From Prauserella marina (GTDB taxonomy: Bacteria; Actinomycetota; Actinomycetes; Mycobacteriales; Pseudonocardiaceae), in assembly GCF_002240355.1 (NCBI RefSeq), contig NZ_CP016353.1:1104501-1168500 (forward strand): a DNA stretch of 64,000 bases, read 5' to 3'. Below are positions 42,954 through 51,956 of the stretch, piece by piece. Position 1 is the first letter of the stretch, and each line of letters starts with the position of its first letter. The notes below the pieces were generated by a model. The model was not told the DNA's origin and searched no databases. It saw nothing but the letters and a program-made list of their open reading frames with translations. The position numbers and the translations under genes were made by a program.

Positions 42954-45590
42954 TTGGGTCGCGAAACGGAATTTGGCGGCGTGCTGCCGCTCGAAGGTAT
43001 CGGCACGGCGGACGTCGCTGACGTCGGCGGCAAGGCGGCGCACCTCGGCGAACTCTCACGCATCGAGGGCATCCACGTGCCGCGGGGCTTCTGCGTGACG
43101 ACGGAGGCGTTCAGCGGGGTCATGGCAGGAGTGCCGTCGATCGAGGACCAGCTCGGTCGGCTGTCGCGTGTGGACCCGGCGGACCGTGCCGCGATCGCGG
43201 CACTGAGCGCGGACATTCGCCGCACCGTCGAGGGCGCCGCGCTGCCTGCCGCTCTGGTCGCGGAGATCAGCGAAGCGCTCGCCCCTTTCGGGGAGCGGGC
43301 GGCCTTCGCGGTGCGGTCGAGCGCGACGGCGGAGGACCTGCCCACCGCGTCCTTCGCGGGCCAGCAGGACTCGTATCTGAACGTCGTCGGCGCCGACGAG
43401 GTGATCCTGCGCATCCGGCGCTGCTGGGCATCGCTGTTCACCGCTCGGGCGGTGACCTACCGGCTGCGTAACGGTTTCGGTCAGCGGAGCGTGCGGATGG
43501 CCGTCGTCGTGCAGCGGATGGTGTTTCCTGACGCGGCGGGCATCCTGTTCACCGCGGACCCGGTGACCTCGAACCGGAAGGTCGCGACCGTCGGGGCCGC
43601 GTGGGGGCTCGGCGAGGCACTGGTGTCAGGAACGGCGAGTGGCGACGTCTACACGGTGCGCGACGACGAGGTGGTCGGCACGTCGGTGGCCACGAAACGG
43701 GTGGCCGTGCGCGCGGTAGCGGGAGGCGGCACAGAGCGGACACCTGTCGAACCGGAACGAAGGACGACACCGGTACTCACGGACGAACAGGCCGTGCGCC
43801 TCGTGCGGCTGGGACGACGTGCCGAGGCACATTTCGGCGGGCCACAGGACATCGAATGGTGCATTGTGGACAACGAGTTCCACATTGTCCAGAGCAGGGC
43901 GATCACGACGCTGTTCCCGCTGCCGGTGATCGAGGACGAGGACAATCACGTTTACGTCTCCGTCGGTCACCAGCAGATGATGACCGACGCGATGAAGCCG
44001 CTTGGGCTGTCCATGTGGTTGCTGACCACGATGGCCGAGATGCACGAGGCAGGCGGACGGTTGTTCGTCGATGTCGCTCCCTTGCTCGCCACGCGAAAGG
44101 GGCGCGAGGGCCTGCTGGGGACGCTGGGCAGATCCGACCCACTGACAAGGGACGCGCTGCGGGCGATCGTCGAAAGAGGCGACTTCGTCCCATCGCTTTC
44201 CGACGGTGCCGACAATGCCGATGACGGCAGGGCGCTTCCCGGCACCACGCCTTCCACCATCGAGACCGACCCGGCCATCGTCAGAGAACTGATCACGAGT
44301 AGCGAGGACTCGATTGCCACTCTGCGGCGCGAGATCGAGCCCCTTTCGGGACCGGCTCTGTTCGACTTCGTCCTGGCCGACATCGCGGAAATGAAGCGGA
44401 TCCTTTTCGATCCGCGCAGCAATCAGGCGATCGCCGCCGCGATGGAGGCGACCTTGTGGCTGAACGACAATCTCGGTGAGTGGCTCGGTGAGAAGAACGC
44501 CGCCGACGTGCTCAGCCAGTCCGTGTCCCACAACGTCACCTCGGAAATGGGACTCGCGCTGCTCGACGTCGCCGACGTCATCCGGCCGCACGCCGACGTC
44601 GTCGCCTTCCTGCGGAAGGTGGCCGACGAGGAGCGCGAGGGCGAGCGCTTCCTCGGCGAACTCGAAGCGCTCGAAGGGGGAAGCCAGGTGAGGGAGGCCA
44701 TCGCGGGGTTCCTCACCGACTACGGCATGCGCTGTCCAGGCGAGATCGACATCACCAGGACGCGCTGGAGCGAACGGCCCTCCATGCTCGTGCCCATGAT
44801 CCTCGGCAACGTCGCCAACTTCGAACCCGGCGAGAGCAAGCGACGATTCGAGCTGGGGCTTGAGGAAGCACGCCGGAAGGAACAGGAACTGCTGACCCGG
44901 TTGCGTGCCGTGCCGGACGGCGAGGACAAGGCCGAGCGAACCAAGCGGATGATCGACCGCATCCGCACCTTCGCCGGATACCGCGAGTACCCCAAGTACA
45001 GCATGATCAGCCGGTACTTCTGCTACAAGCGGGCTTTGCTGCGGGAAGCGCGGCGTCTTGTCGAAGCGGGCGTGCTGCGTGCCGAAGAGGACGTCTTCTA
45101 CCTGAAATTCCAGGAGTTCCACGACATCGCGCGCACGGGGAAGGCGGACGGCGCGCTCATCGAGGAGCGCGGAGCCGCGTTCCGGTCCTACGAGGCGCTC
45201 ATGCCGCCGAGGGTCGTCACCTCTGATGGTGAGGTCATCGTGGGCGAGTACCGGCACGAGGATCTGCCGGAAGGCGCGCTCGCCGGACTGCCCGTCTCGG
45301 CAGGTGTCGTCGAGGGGAGGGCGAGGGTCGTCGTGGACATGGCGAAGGCCGACCTCAGGAAGGGCGACATCCTGGTCACCTCCTTCACCGATCCGAGCTG
45401 GACGCCGTTGTTCGTCGCCGTCGACGGCCTTGTGACGGAGCTGGGCGGCCTGATGACGCACGGAGCGGTGATCGCGAGGGAGTACGGCCTGCCCGCCGTC
45501 GTCGGGGTCGCGCGAGCCACTCGGTCGATCAAGGACGGGCAGCGGATTCAGGTCAACGGCACCGAGGGGTACGTCCGGATTCTCGACTGA
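42954..45590 (+). CDS. rph: Rifampin phosphotransferase (RPH)
   Basis: 878 residues, the normal length for RPH. The ATP-grasp domain comes first (GGKAAHLGELSRIEGIHVPR, SFAGQQDSYLNVVG, AVVVQRMVFPDAAGILFTAD). A rifampin-binding central domain follows (ENDHVYVSVGHQQ-like start, GEKNAADVLSQSVSHNVTSE, GEIDITRTRWSERP). The swivelling His domain is last (GGLMTHGAVIAREYGLPAVV, His near 836). RPH transfers the beta-phosphate of ATP to the C21 hydroxyl of rifamycins. TTG 42954 is the start, with GGAG 7 nt upstream; an ATG at 42941 is out of frame. No long inverted repeat is evident upstream in 42,843-42,953. Intrinsic rifamycin resistance is expected. Confidence 0.93.
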   Translation: MGRETEFGGVLPLEGIGTADVADVGGKAAHLGELSRIEGIHVPRGFCVTTEAFSGVMAGVPSIEDQLGRLSRVDPADRAAIAALSADIRRTVEGAALPAALVAEISEALAPFGERAAFAVRSSATAEDLPTASFAGQQDSYLNVVGADEVILRIRRCWASLFTARAVTYRLRNGFGQRSVRMAVVVQRMVFPDAAGILFTADPVTSNRKVATVGAAWGLGEALVSGTASGDVYTVRDDEVVGTSVATKRVAVRAVAGGGTERTPVEPERRTTPVLTDEQAVRLVRLGRRAEAHFGGPQDIEWCIVDNEFHIVQSRAITTLFPLPVIEDEDNHVYVSVGHQQMMTDAMKPLGLSMWLLTTMAEMHEAGGRLFVDVAPLLATRKGREGLLGTLGRSDPLTRDALRAIVERGDFVPSLSDGADNADDGRALPGTTPSTIETDPAIVRELITSSEDSIATLRREIEPLSGPALFDFVLADIAEMKRILFDPRSNQAIAAAMEATLWLNDNLGEWLGEKNAADVLSQSVSHNVTSEMGLALLDVADVIRPHADVVAFLRKVADEEREGERFLGELEALEGGSQVREAIAGFLTDYGMRCPGEIDITRTRWSERPSMLVPMILGNVANFEPGESKRRFELGLEEARRKEQELLTRLRAVPDGEDKAERTKRMIDRIRTFAGYREYPKYSMISRYFCYKRALLREARRLVEAGVLRAEEDVFYLKFQEFHDIARTGKADGALIEERGAAFRSYEALMPPRVVTSDGEVIVGEYRHEDLPEGALAGLPVSAGVVEGRARVVVDMAKADLRKGDILVTSFTDPSWTPLFVAVDGLVTELGGLMTHGAVIAREYGLPAVVGVARATRSIKDGQRIQVNGTEGYVRILD

Positions 45591-45616
45591 GCTTTGCCGC
45601 GCCGGGCGCGGCGTGG

Positions 45617-46366
45617 TCAGCCGGCGAGCCGCCTCCTGTGGGCACGCTGGCGACAGGCTGGACCGCAGTAGCGGGGTGGCCTGCCGGAGGCTCGGATCCG
45701 CAGCCGCGCCCCGCATTCCTCGCAGTGTCGCGGGCCGTCCGCGGTTTCGTGACGCGGGTGCGGATGGTTGTCACGAAATCTGGCTGCTTCCGTGACGGCG
45801 GGCGCGCGCAACCCGTCCAGCAGGAGCCGGACGAACCGCATGCCGCGCGCGCGGTTGCGGTGTGCCGAGTACAGCGCCGCGCCGCCGGAAGCGAGCGCGA
45901 CCAGGTCCTCGGTTCGCACGTCGGCACGGATCGCTCCGGCCCGTTCCGCGTTGCGCAGCAAGACGTCCAGCGCTTCGTCGAAATGCCGTTTCGCGGCGTC
46001 GAGCACCGCGTGCGGCCAGTCCCGGTCCGTGGTGAGCGCGTCGCAGGCGTTGTGCCTTCCCGCCGACGTTTCGATGACTTCGAGCAGGAATCCGAACAGC
46101 GCGTCACCGGGCGTGGCCCGGGTCCGCCACCGGTCCGCCGCGCGCACGAGACCTTCGATCTGTTCGGCGAGCACGGTCTCGACCAGGATTTCCTTGCTGG
46201 GAAAGTGCCGGTAGACGGTACCGGCGCCGACGTCGGCGCGCCGCGCGATCCGGCTGAGCGACACCTCCAGTCCTTCCTCGGCGAATACCCTCGCCGCGGT
46301 GCGCAGCACGATCTCCCTGTTGTGGCGCGCATCGGCGCGTCCGGCGCCTGCGGGGGACGCTGTCAT
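45617..46366 (-). CDS. TetR-family regulator with C-terminal zinc-finger-like motif
   Basis: 249 residues from ATG 46366. The HTH is in LEVSLSRIARRADVGAGTVY with RHFPSKEILVETV. After the ligand domain a distinct tail carries CEECG...YCGPACRQRAHRRR, a four-cysteine zinc-binding motif often fused to actinobacterial TetR proteins. The tail may bind DNA or metal. It is divergent from the NmrA-like gene. Confidence 0.87.
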   Translation of the reverse strand: MTASPAGAGRADARHNREIVLRTAARVFAEEGLEVSLSRIARRADVGAGTVYRHFPSKEILVETVLAEQIEGLVRAADRWRTRATPGDALFGFLLEVIETSAGRHNACDALTTDRDWPHAVLDAAKRHFDEALDVLLRNAERAGAIRADVRTEDLVALASGGAALYSAHRNRARGMRFVRLLLDGLRAPAVTEAARFRDNHPHPRHETADGPRHCEECGARLRIRASGRPPRYCGPACRQRAHRRRLAG

Positions 46367-46449
46367 GTCACGTAATCCTTGTTCGGGGAAGGCAACCGGG
46401 TTGACCATTCCGGATCATGCCAGTATCCACCAACCACGGAACGGACGTC

Positions 46450-47400
46450 ATGACCGCTCGCAATGCCCTTGATCCCGGTTCCCCAGTCGTCGTCACCGGC
46501 GCCACGGGCAGACAAGGAGGCGCCACCGCGAGGCGGCTGCTCGCCGAGGGGCGCCCGGTGCGGGCCCTTGTCCGCGACGCGAGCGCTCCATCGGCAAGGG
46601 CGCTGGCCGCCGCCGGTGCTCAGCTCGCGCGTGGTGACCTCGACGATCAGGAGAGCCTGCTCACCGCCCTCGACGGTGCCGCCGCCCTGTTCGCCATACC
46701 GCCCCTTCCGTACGGGGCCACCGGAATCGAACCCGAACTCGAAGTGGCACGAGGCAAGAGGCTGATCGACGCGGCGACCGCGAAGGGTGTCGAGCAGGTG
46801 GTGTTCAGCACCGTCGCGTCGATGGCGGACGACTCGCCTGGCAGGGAAGGGAAAGCGCTGATCGAGCGATACCTGCTCGATCAGGTCGCGCTGCCCACCG
46901 TGCTGCGCCCGGTGCGGTTCATGACCAACTATCTCGGCTTCGCGGGCATCGGCATCGACGGCATCCGCCGAGGCAACGGCACCGAGTGCGTGCACCGGCA
47001 CCTGTTCTCGCCGCACGAGCCCATGCAGGTCGTCGCGTTGGAGGACATTGCCGAGTTCGCCGCGCTGGCGTTCGCCGATCCGGCGCGGTTCGCGGGCCGG
47101 ACGCTGGAACTGGCGGGCGATCAGCCGACGCCCGTCGAGGCCGCCGCCGCGATCGGTGACGCGATCGGCATCCCGGTCCGGTATGAGCAACTCACCGGCA
47201 ACGAGGTCGCCGCGATCGGCCCTGACGTCGCCGAAACCCGGCGCCGCTGGCTTGCCGGAGACCGCTGGCACGCCGACATCGAAGCCCTGCGGGTGATCCA
47301 CCCCGGACTGCGGACTCTCACCGGCTGGCTCGCCGAATCCGGCGCGGCGGCCATCCGCGAACATGTCGTTGCGCAAGGGGGCATGATCGCGAGCCGATGA
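46450..47400 (+). CDS. NmrA-like NAD(P)-binding oxidoreductase
   Basis: 316 residues. The Rossmann motif is VVVTGATGRQGGATARRL, followed by RALVRDASAPSARALAAAGA and GDLDDQESLLTALDGAAALF. VRFMTNYLG, the LELAGDQPTPVEAAAAIGDA segment and the C-terminal helices fit the atypical SDR (NmrA/HSCARG) group, redox sensors or quinone reductases. ATG 46450 gives a family-typical start; ATG 46417 is 11 residues longer. It is divergent from a TetR gene, its probable regulator. Confidence 0.88.
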   Translation: MTARNALDPGSPVVVTGATGRQGGATARRLLAEGRPVRALVRDASAPSARALAAAGAQLARGDLDDQESLLTALDGAAALFAIPPLPYGATGIEPELEVARGKRLIDAATAKGVEQVVFSTVASMADDSPGREGKALIERYLLDQVALPTVLRPVRFMTNYLGFAGIGIDGIRRGNGTECVHRHLFSPHEPMQVVALEDIAEFAALAFADPARFAGRTLELAGDQPTPVEAAAAIGDAIGIPVRYEQLTGNEVAAIGPDVAETRRRWLAGDRWHADIEALRVIHPGLRTLTGWLAESGAAAIREHVVAQGGMIASR

Positions 47401-47445
47401 TTTCTCCGTCGGACCTCGTCCGTGCTTTCGCGACCGCGATCGTGT

Positions 47446-48990
47446 CTACTGTGGACTGACAGTGTGGTCGCCGATCGCGAGCGTGATGAGCATCGCGAGG
47501 CGTTTACGTGGATCGTCGAGGCGGAGGTCGGCGATTTCGGTCATCTTCTTGAGGCGGTAGCGGACCGTGTTGGGGTGGACGCCGAGTCGCCCGGCCGCGG
47601 TGGCGAGGTCGCCCTGCGCCTCAAGCCACGCGTGCAGTGTCGTCAGCAACCGGGCCGAGTGTGTCTCGTCGTACCTCGCCAGTTCCGCGATCGGGCCCCT
47701 CGACGGAATGCGGCCGACGGTCGCCGCGGTGCGCAGCCGCTGCAAAAGGATCTCGTCCCACGATTCGTCGTAACACACCGGGGTGGTGCCGGTGCGGGTC
47801 GTGTGGAGCGCGAGACTCTCGTCGGCCTCTTTCCTGCCAGCGGGCAGTTCGCCTGGGTCGGCGGGAGCGCCGATGCCGACCGCGAGCGAGACGTGGCCGG
47901 GCAGTCCACGGGCGAGTTCGCTGATCCAGCCGAACGCGGGCGCCGGATCGTCGTCGCAGGGCAACAGCGTGTAGACGGTGTTGCCGAACAGGGTCGTCCT
48001 TCCTGGACGCGACCAGCCGAAGCCCGTGGTGGCGCGCTCGAAAGCCAGCAGTACCGCCGCGTTGCGCTCACTCGTGTGCGCCTGCAACGCGATGACCCTG
48101 TGCTTTCGGGGAGGCAGGCCGAGCTTGCCGATGACGGCGGCAGCGTCAGGGGTCCCTTCGAGAAGCTGGATCACCAGTTCGCCCTCGACCTGCCGTTCGA
48201 GGTCCGCACTCACGCGGGAGCGCAGCAGGTGCAGCGCGACCGTGTGCGCGCCGTCGGCCAGCGCCCGTGTTCTTCCGGCGTCGAGCGGGGTTTCGGACGC
48301 GATCCACACCGAGCCGAGCAGTTCCCTGCCCGCGCGCACCGCGGCGACCGTGCGCCCGCGCATTCCGTGATCGGGGGCGTCGGCGACGAAGAGCGGTTCG
48401 TCGGAGGCCGCGAGGTGGGTGAACACGCCGCGCCGCTCGAACAGCGCCCGCACCGGGCCCGGCACCCGCCTGCCGAGGATCGTGTCGAGCCTCGCGGGGT
48501 CGGCGTCGCGCTGAACACTGGAATAGGCCATGACCCGGGAGAGCTGGTCCTCGATGGTCACCGGCGCGCCCACCGCGATGGCGATGCTGTCGGCGAGGGT
48601 GAACAGGTCGCTGGGACCTCTCCCGGCCTCCGTCTCCCTGCCCTCAAGCACCAGCCCGTACACGACGCTGGCGATCTGGCTCCACGACACGCGCGGATCG
48701 ACGAGCAGCAGGCAGATCTCGTGCTCCTTCGCCAGCGCGAGGGCGTCCTCGGTGCCGGGTTCGCCGGTGCGCAGCAGGACCACCCTCGACCGTGCCGCGA
48801 TTCCCAGTTCGACAGCATGGGCCGGTTCGGGAACGCCGACCGTCAGCAGCGCGTCGCCGACCGAAGGGCTGTCGGTGGCCGGATCGTGCATGGCGACGCT
48901 GTGCAGTTCGGCGTCGCGACCGCCGAGGTGGCCCGCGACCCGCACACCGTAGCCGCCCAGCACGTTGATCAGACGATCGAGCCTGACCAT
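47446..48990 (-). CDS. PucR-family transcriptional regulator
   Basis: 514 residues. The N-terminal PucR domain (residues 1-130: VAMHDPATDSPSVGDALLTV, CLLLVDPRVSWSQIASVVYG) is followed by a GAF/CdaR-like middle (LFTLADSIAIAVGAPVTIED) and a C-terminal HTH (GDLATAAGRLGVHPNTVRYR with LKKMTEIADLRLDD). PucR proteins regulate purine, amino-acid or amine catabolism. It is divergent from a D-amino-acid-dehydrogenase-like gene, with a long interrupted inverted repeat between them. Confidence 0.9.
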   Translation of the reverse strand: MVRLDRLINVLGGYGVRVAGHLGGRDAELHSVAMHDPATDSPSVGDALLTVGVPEPAHAVELGIAARSRVVLLRTGEPGTEDALALAKEHEICLLLVDPRVSWSQIASVVYGLVLEGRETEAGRGPSDLFTLADSIAIAVGAPVTIEDQLSRVMAYSSVQRDADPARLDTILGRRVPGPVRALFERRGVFTHLAASDEPLFVADAPDHGMRGRTVAAVRAGRELLGSVWIASETPLDAGRTRALADGAHTVALHLLRSRVSADLERQVEGELVIQLLEGTPDAAAVIGKLGLPPRKHRVIALQAHTSERNAAVLLAFERATTGFGWSRPGRTTLFGNTVYTLLPCDDDPAPAFGWISELARGLPGHVSLAVGIGAPADPGELPAGRKEADESLALHTTRTGTTPVCYDESWDEILLQRLRTAATVGRIPSRGPIAELARYDETHSARLLTTLHAWLEAQGDLATAAGRLGVHPNTVRYRLKKMTEIADLRLDDPRKRLAMLITLAIGDHTVSPQ

Positions 48991-49051
48991 TCCACCGACC
49001 TGCCTCGCGTACTCGATATCAAGGGCGTCCCACGGATCCGTTCAGTGTAGC

Positions 49052-49098
49052 TGTCCGAATTGAACAAGCTGGTCGGCAACTTTTGTTCGTTCTGGACA
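49052..49098. promoter_or_regulatory. Interrupted inverted repeat between PucR and DadA-like genes
   Basis: Arms TGTCCGAATTGAACAA (49052-49067) and TTGTTCGTTCTGGACA (49083-49098) match at 12 of 16 positions, with perfect outer TGTCC/GGACA and inner GAACAA/TTGTTC. This is a plausible PucR operator. Confidence 0.55.
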
Positions 49099-49160
49099 AC
49101 CGTGCCGTGGCTGTCTTCGCCCATGCTCACGGAGAAGGGTCCGGCACAGGGAAGGCGATC

Positions 49161-50423
49161 ATGACGGGGCAGGGTTGGAGCGCGCGCGGTCCGAGGACGG
49201 CTGTCGTCGTCGGCGCCGGGGTGCTCGGGTTGTCCACCGCGTGGTTCCTACAGGAACGTGGTGTCGAGGTGACGGTCGTCGACCGTGCCGGTGTCGGCGC
49301 CGGTGCCTCGTGGGGGAACGCGGGCTGGCTTTCGCCTGCGCTGGCGCTGCCGCTCAACGAGCCGGGCGTCCTGCGGTTCGGGATCCGTTCCCTGTTCGAC
49401 CGCGCGGCACCACTGCACGTGCCCATGACGCCCAACCCGGCTCTCTGGCGCTTTCTGCTGCGCTTCGCGGTGCGCTGCCGGTGGCCGGAATGGGAACGCG
49501 TCGCGAAAGCGAACCTCGCGCTGAGCGGCAAGAGCCTTGAGGCGTTCGACCAGCTCGCGGGGGCCGGCGTCGACGTCGGCGCCATGCAGGCTCCGGTAAC
49601 GGCGCTCTTCGAGAACCAGAAGGGCGCGGCGGGCCTGATCGGTGAGCTTGAACGGCTCCGTGACGTCGGCCAGGACGTGTCCTATCGCGGGCTGACCGGT
49701 TCCGAGCTGGCCGACTGGCTGCCGCAGGCATCCGGGCGGATGGGCGCCGCCGTGCGAGTCGACGGGCAACGCTACGTCGACCCCGGCGCGTTCACCGCCG
49801 CCCTTGCCGACTCCGTTCGCGCGAGAGGCGGTGTCATCCGCAGCGGTTTCGAGGTCGTGGACGTGCGCCCGCGGCGCTACGCCGTCTCGGTGCGCTCAGC
49901 GTCGACCGGTTCGGTTTCCGCGCAGGTCGTGGTGCTGGCGACAGGGGCGTGGCTCGACGGTCTGTCCCGCCGTTTCGGGGTCGCGGTGCCGGTGAGGGCC
50001 GGTCGTGGCTACTCGTTCACCGTGCCGGTCGACGAACCCGTTCCCGGACCGGTCTATCTGCCGGGGATCCGGGTGGCCTGCACCCCGTACAAGGGGGCGC
50101 TGCGCGTCGCGGGAACCATGGAGTTCCGGGGTCCGGACGCCGCGATGCGGCCCGCCCGGATCGAGGCGATCGTCGCCTCGGCGCGCCCTTTTCTCTCCGG
50201 TGTCGACTGGGACCGGCGCACCGACGAGTGGGTAGGGCCTCGCCCGGTCACTCACGACGGCAAACCCGTCATCGGCGCGACGGCGGCGCCCGGCGTCTAC
50301 GTCGCGGGCGGCCACGGGATGTGGGGCCTCACCCAGGGCCCCGTCTCGGGGCGATTACTTGCCGAGCAGATCACCACCGGCGACCCGCCTGGCGAACTGC
50401 GCGACTTCGATCCACTGCGTTGA
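49161..50423 (+). CDS. DadA-like FAD-dependent D-amino acid dehydrogenase
   Basis: 420 residues from ATG 49161, with GGGAAGG upstream. The FAD fold is TAVVVGAGVLGLSTAWFLQE; ASWGNAGWLSPALALPL and the C-terminal GVYVAGGHGMWGLTQGPVSG match the DadA/glycine oxidase group. It would oxidise a D-amino acid or related amine to the keto acid. Its regulator is probably the divergent PucR protein. Confidence 0.88.
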   Translation: MTGQGWSARGPRTAVVVGAGVLGLSTAWFLQERGVEVTVVDRAGVGAGASWGNAGWLSPALALPLNEPGVLRFGIRSLFDRAAPLHVPMTPNPALWRFLLRFAVRCRWPEWERVAKANLALSGKSLEAFDQLAGAGVDVGAMQAPVTALFENQKGAAGLIGELERLRDVGQDVSYRGLTGSELADWLPQASGRMGAAVRVDGQRYVDPGAFTAALADSVRARGGVIRSGFEVVDVRPRRYAVSVRSASTGSVSAQVVVLATGAWLDGLSRRFGVAVPVRAGRGYSFTVPVDEPVPGPVYLPGIRVACTPYKGALRVAGTMEFRGPDAAMRPARIEAIVASARPFLSGVDWDRRTDEWVGPRPVTHDGKPVIGATAAPGVYVAGGHGMWGLTQGPVSGRLLAEQITTGDPPGELRDFDPLR

Positions 50424-50455
50424 CCGGACAGGGAGCCGGGTAGGGAGCGGACACC

Positions 50456-50701
50456 ATGAGTGACGACAGTGCCGACCACGAGCGCACGGACCCCGCCGAG
50501 ACCCCGAACACCCCAGGCACCACCGAGAAGCCGCTCGCCGAAAGCGAGCGAGCCGAACTGGAGTGGCTGCGCCGCGAGAACGTGTTGCTGCGTACTCAGC
50601 GCACCATTCTCGAACGGGTCGCGGCCGGCTTCGCCGAGGACGCCAACGCAACGCTGCTCAGGCGCAATACGCCGGGCACCCCATTCGACGAGGAAAAATG
50701 A
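50456..50701 (+). CDS. Small acidic coiled-coil protein
   Basis: 81 residues. After a Pro/Glu/Thr-rich N terminus, ELEWLRRENVLLRTQRTILE forms a leucine-heptad coiled coil reminiscent of the C-terminal end of IS3-type OrfA transposases. No HTH precedes it, so it is not a transposase. Its stop overlaps the GreA-like start as ATGA, suggesting a joint role in transcription. Confidence 0.65.
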   Translation: MSDDSADHERTDPAETPNTPGTTEKPLAESERAELEWLRRENVLLRTQRTILERVAAGFAEDANATLLRRNTPGTPFDEEK

Positions 50702-51162
50702 TGAACGAGACCAAACGTGTGTGGCTCACCGCCGACGCCTACGACAGGGTCAGCAGTGAATACGAGGCGCTGTGCAGGCAGCGGGACGAGGCCGACGCGC
50801 CTGACGACGGGGAGCGCCTTGTCGACGGCAGGCACCTCAGGGCCCGGATCCGGCAGCTTGAGGACTTGCTGCACAACGCGGTGGTCGGCGAGACGCCGCC
50901 CGACGACGGCGTCGCCGAGCCGGGCATGGTGCTCACGGTGCGGCTGGACGACGATCCGGAGCCGGAGACGTTCCTGCTCGGCGTGCGCGACGGCGGGAAG
51001 GCGGACGAGCTGGAGGTGTACTCGCCGGATTCGCCGCTCGGCCGCGCGCTGACCGGGGCAAGACAGGGGGAGGAGCGGTCCTATGTCGTGCCCAGCGGTG
51101 CCACGGTGCGGGTGACGCTCGTGCGTGCCGTGCCCTACGGAAGCCACCAATCGGCCGGGTAG
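50698..51162 (+). CDS. GreA/GreB-like transcription elongation factor
   Basis: 154 residues. A short N-terminal coiled coil (WLTADAYDRVSSEYEALCRQ, HLRARIRQLEDLLHNAVVGE) precedes a GreA C-terminal FKBP-like domain (GMVLTVRLDDDPEPETFLLG, YSPDSPLGRALTGARQGEER, YVVPSGATVRVTLVRAVPY). The coiled coil tip DEADAPDDGERL contains acidic residues, as in factors that stimulate RNA cleavage in RNA polymerase. It could be an accessory Gre-type factor or inhibitor (Rnk-like). Confidence 0.82.
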   Translation: MMNETKRVWLTADAYDRVSSEYEALCRQRDEADAPDDGERLVDGRHLRARIRQLEDLLHNAVVGETPPDDGVAEPGMVLTVRLDDDPEPETFLLGVRDGGKADELEVYSPDSPLGRALTGARQGEERSYVVPSGATVRVTLVRAVPYGSHQSAG

Positions 51163-51177
51163 CCCTTCGCGCCGCGT

Positions 51178-51864
51178 TCAGGCGCTGTCCGGGTTGCCGA
51201 TCAGGCGCTGTACCCGCTCGACGACCGGCAGTGGCAAGCCGCGCTCGCCCTGTTCGGGCGCGGTTTGCTCCGGCGAGAGCAACCTGCGTAGCCCGGTGCG
51301 CAGCAGCGTGCCGTCCATGGCGGTGATGCCGCTGAGCGTCAGCATGGACGCTCCCTGGTCGAGCGCGGCCATGAGGCGCGCGACATCGTCGGCAGCGAGA
51401 GTTTCGTCCTCTCGCACGGCTTCGGCCGCGACCTGCTGGTAGCTGTCGACCATGGCCTGGACGCGTCGGCGCAGCGCCTCGGCGAGGGTTTCGTCCCTCG
51501 CGGCGGTCGCGATGAACTCCAGTGTCGCGAGCCCGACTCCCCGCACCATCGTCGCCGCGTCCGCTTCGGGCGCGGCGGCCGTGTCGCGCGCGTGCTCGGC
51601 GGTGAGCGGGTCCCAGTCGTCGCTTCGCAGCGCTTCCAGGTTGTAGTCCATGACCGCGAGGAACAGTTCCGCCTTGCCGGTGAAATTCGAGTAGATCGCG
51701 CCTTTCGAGTACCCGGCCTCGGTGGCGATCGCCTCCAGGCTCGCGGCGTGGTAACCGTCCCGCGCGAACGCGTACAGCGCCGCGAGGACGAGCGCGTCCT
51801 TCGTCTCCCGCTTTCGTTCGGCGAGCGTCATCCGTACCCGGGGAGCCGTGCGGCGTTGATCCAT
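51178..51864 (-). CDS. TetR-family regulator of the ABC exporter
   Basis: 228 residues from ATG 51864. The HTH is in YHAASLEAIATEAGYSKGAI with YSNFTGKAELFLAV. A longer start at 51906 would run into the operator. The perfect palindrome at 51,902-51,926 lies between it and the divergent ABC genes, so it almost certainly represses both. Confidence 0.9.
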   Translation of the reverse strand: MDQRRTAPRVRMTLAERKRETKDALVLAALYAFARDGYHAASLEAIATEAGYSKGAIYSNFTGKAELFLAVMDYNLEALRSDDWDPLTAEHARDTAAAPEADAATMVRGVGLATLEFIATAARDETLAEALRRRVQAMVDSYQQVAAEAVREDETLAADDVARLMAALDQGASMLTLSGITAMDGTLLRTGLRRLLSPEQTAPEQGERGLPLPVVERVQRLIGNPDSA

Positions 51865-51901
51865 TCCCGGATCATACCTCCAGCATGTAGATACTGACGA
51901 T

Positions 51902-51943
51902 ATCAAGATACCGATGGTATCTTGATTCCATTGGTATCTTGAT
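51902..51943. promoter_or_regulatory. TetR operator: 11-bp palindrome plus third half-site
   Basis: ATCAAGATACC (51902-51912) and GGTATCTTGAT (51916-51926) form a perfect 11-bp inverted repeat with a 3-nt spacer. A further identical GGTATCTTGAT occurs at 51933-51943, just before the exporter start. Confidence 0.85.
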
Positions 51944-51956
51944 GGAGGTGAGGAAC

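Noticed and set aside
50456-50701. IS3 OrfA transposase
   Set aside because: Only the leucine-heptad segment resembles OrfA. The HTH is absent, no OrfB follows, and the gene is coupled to a GreA-like factor.
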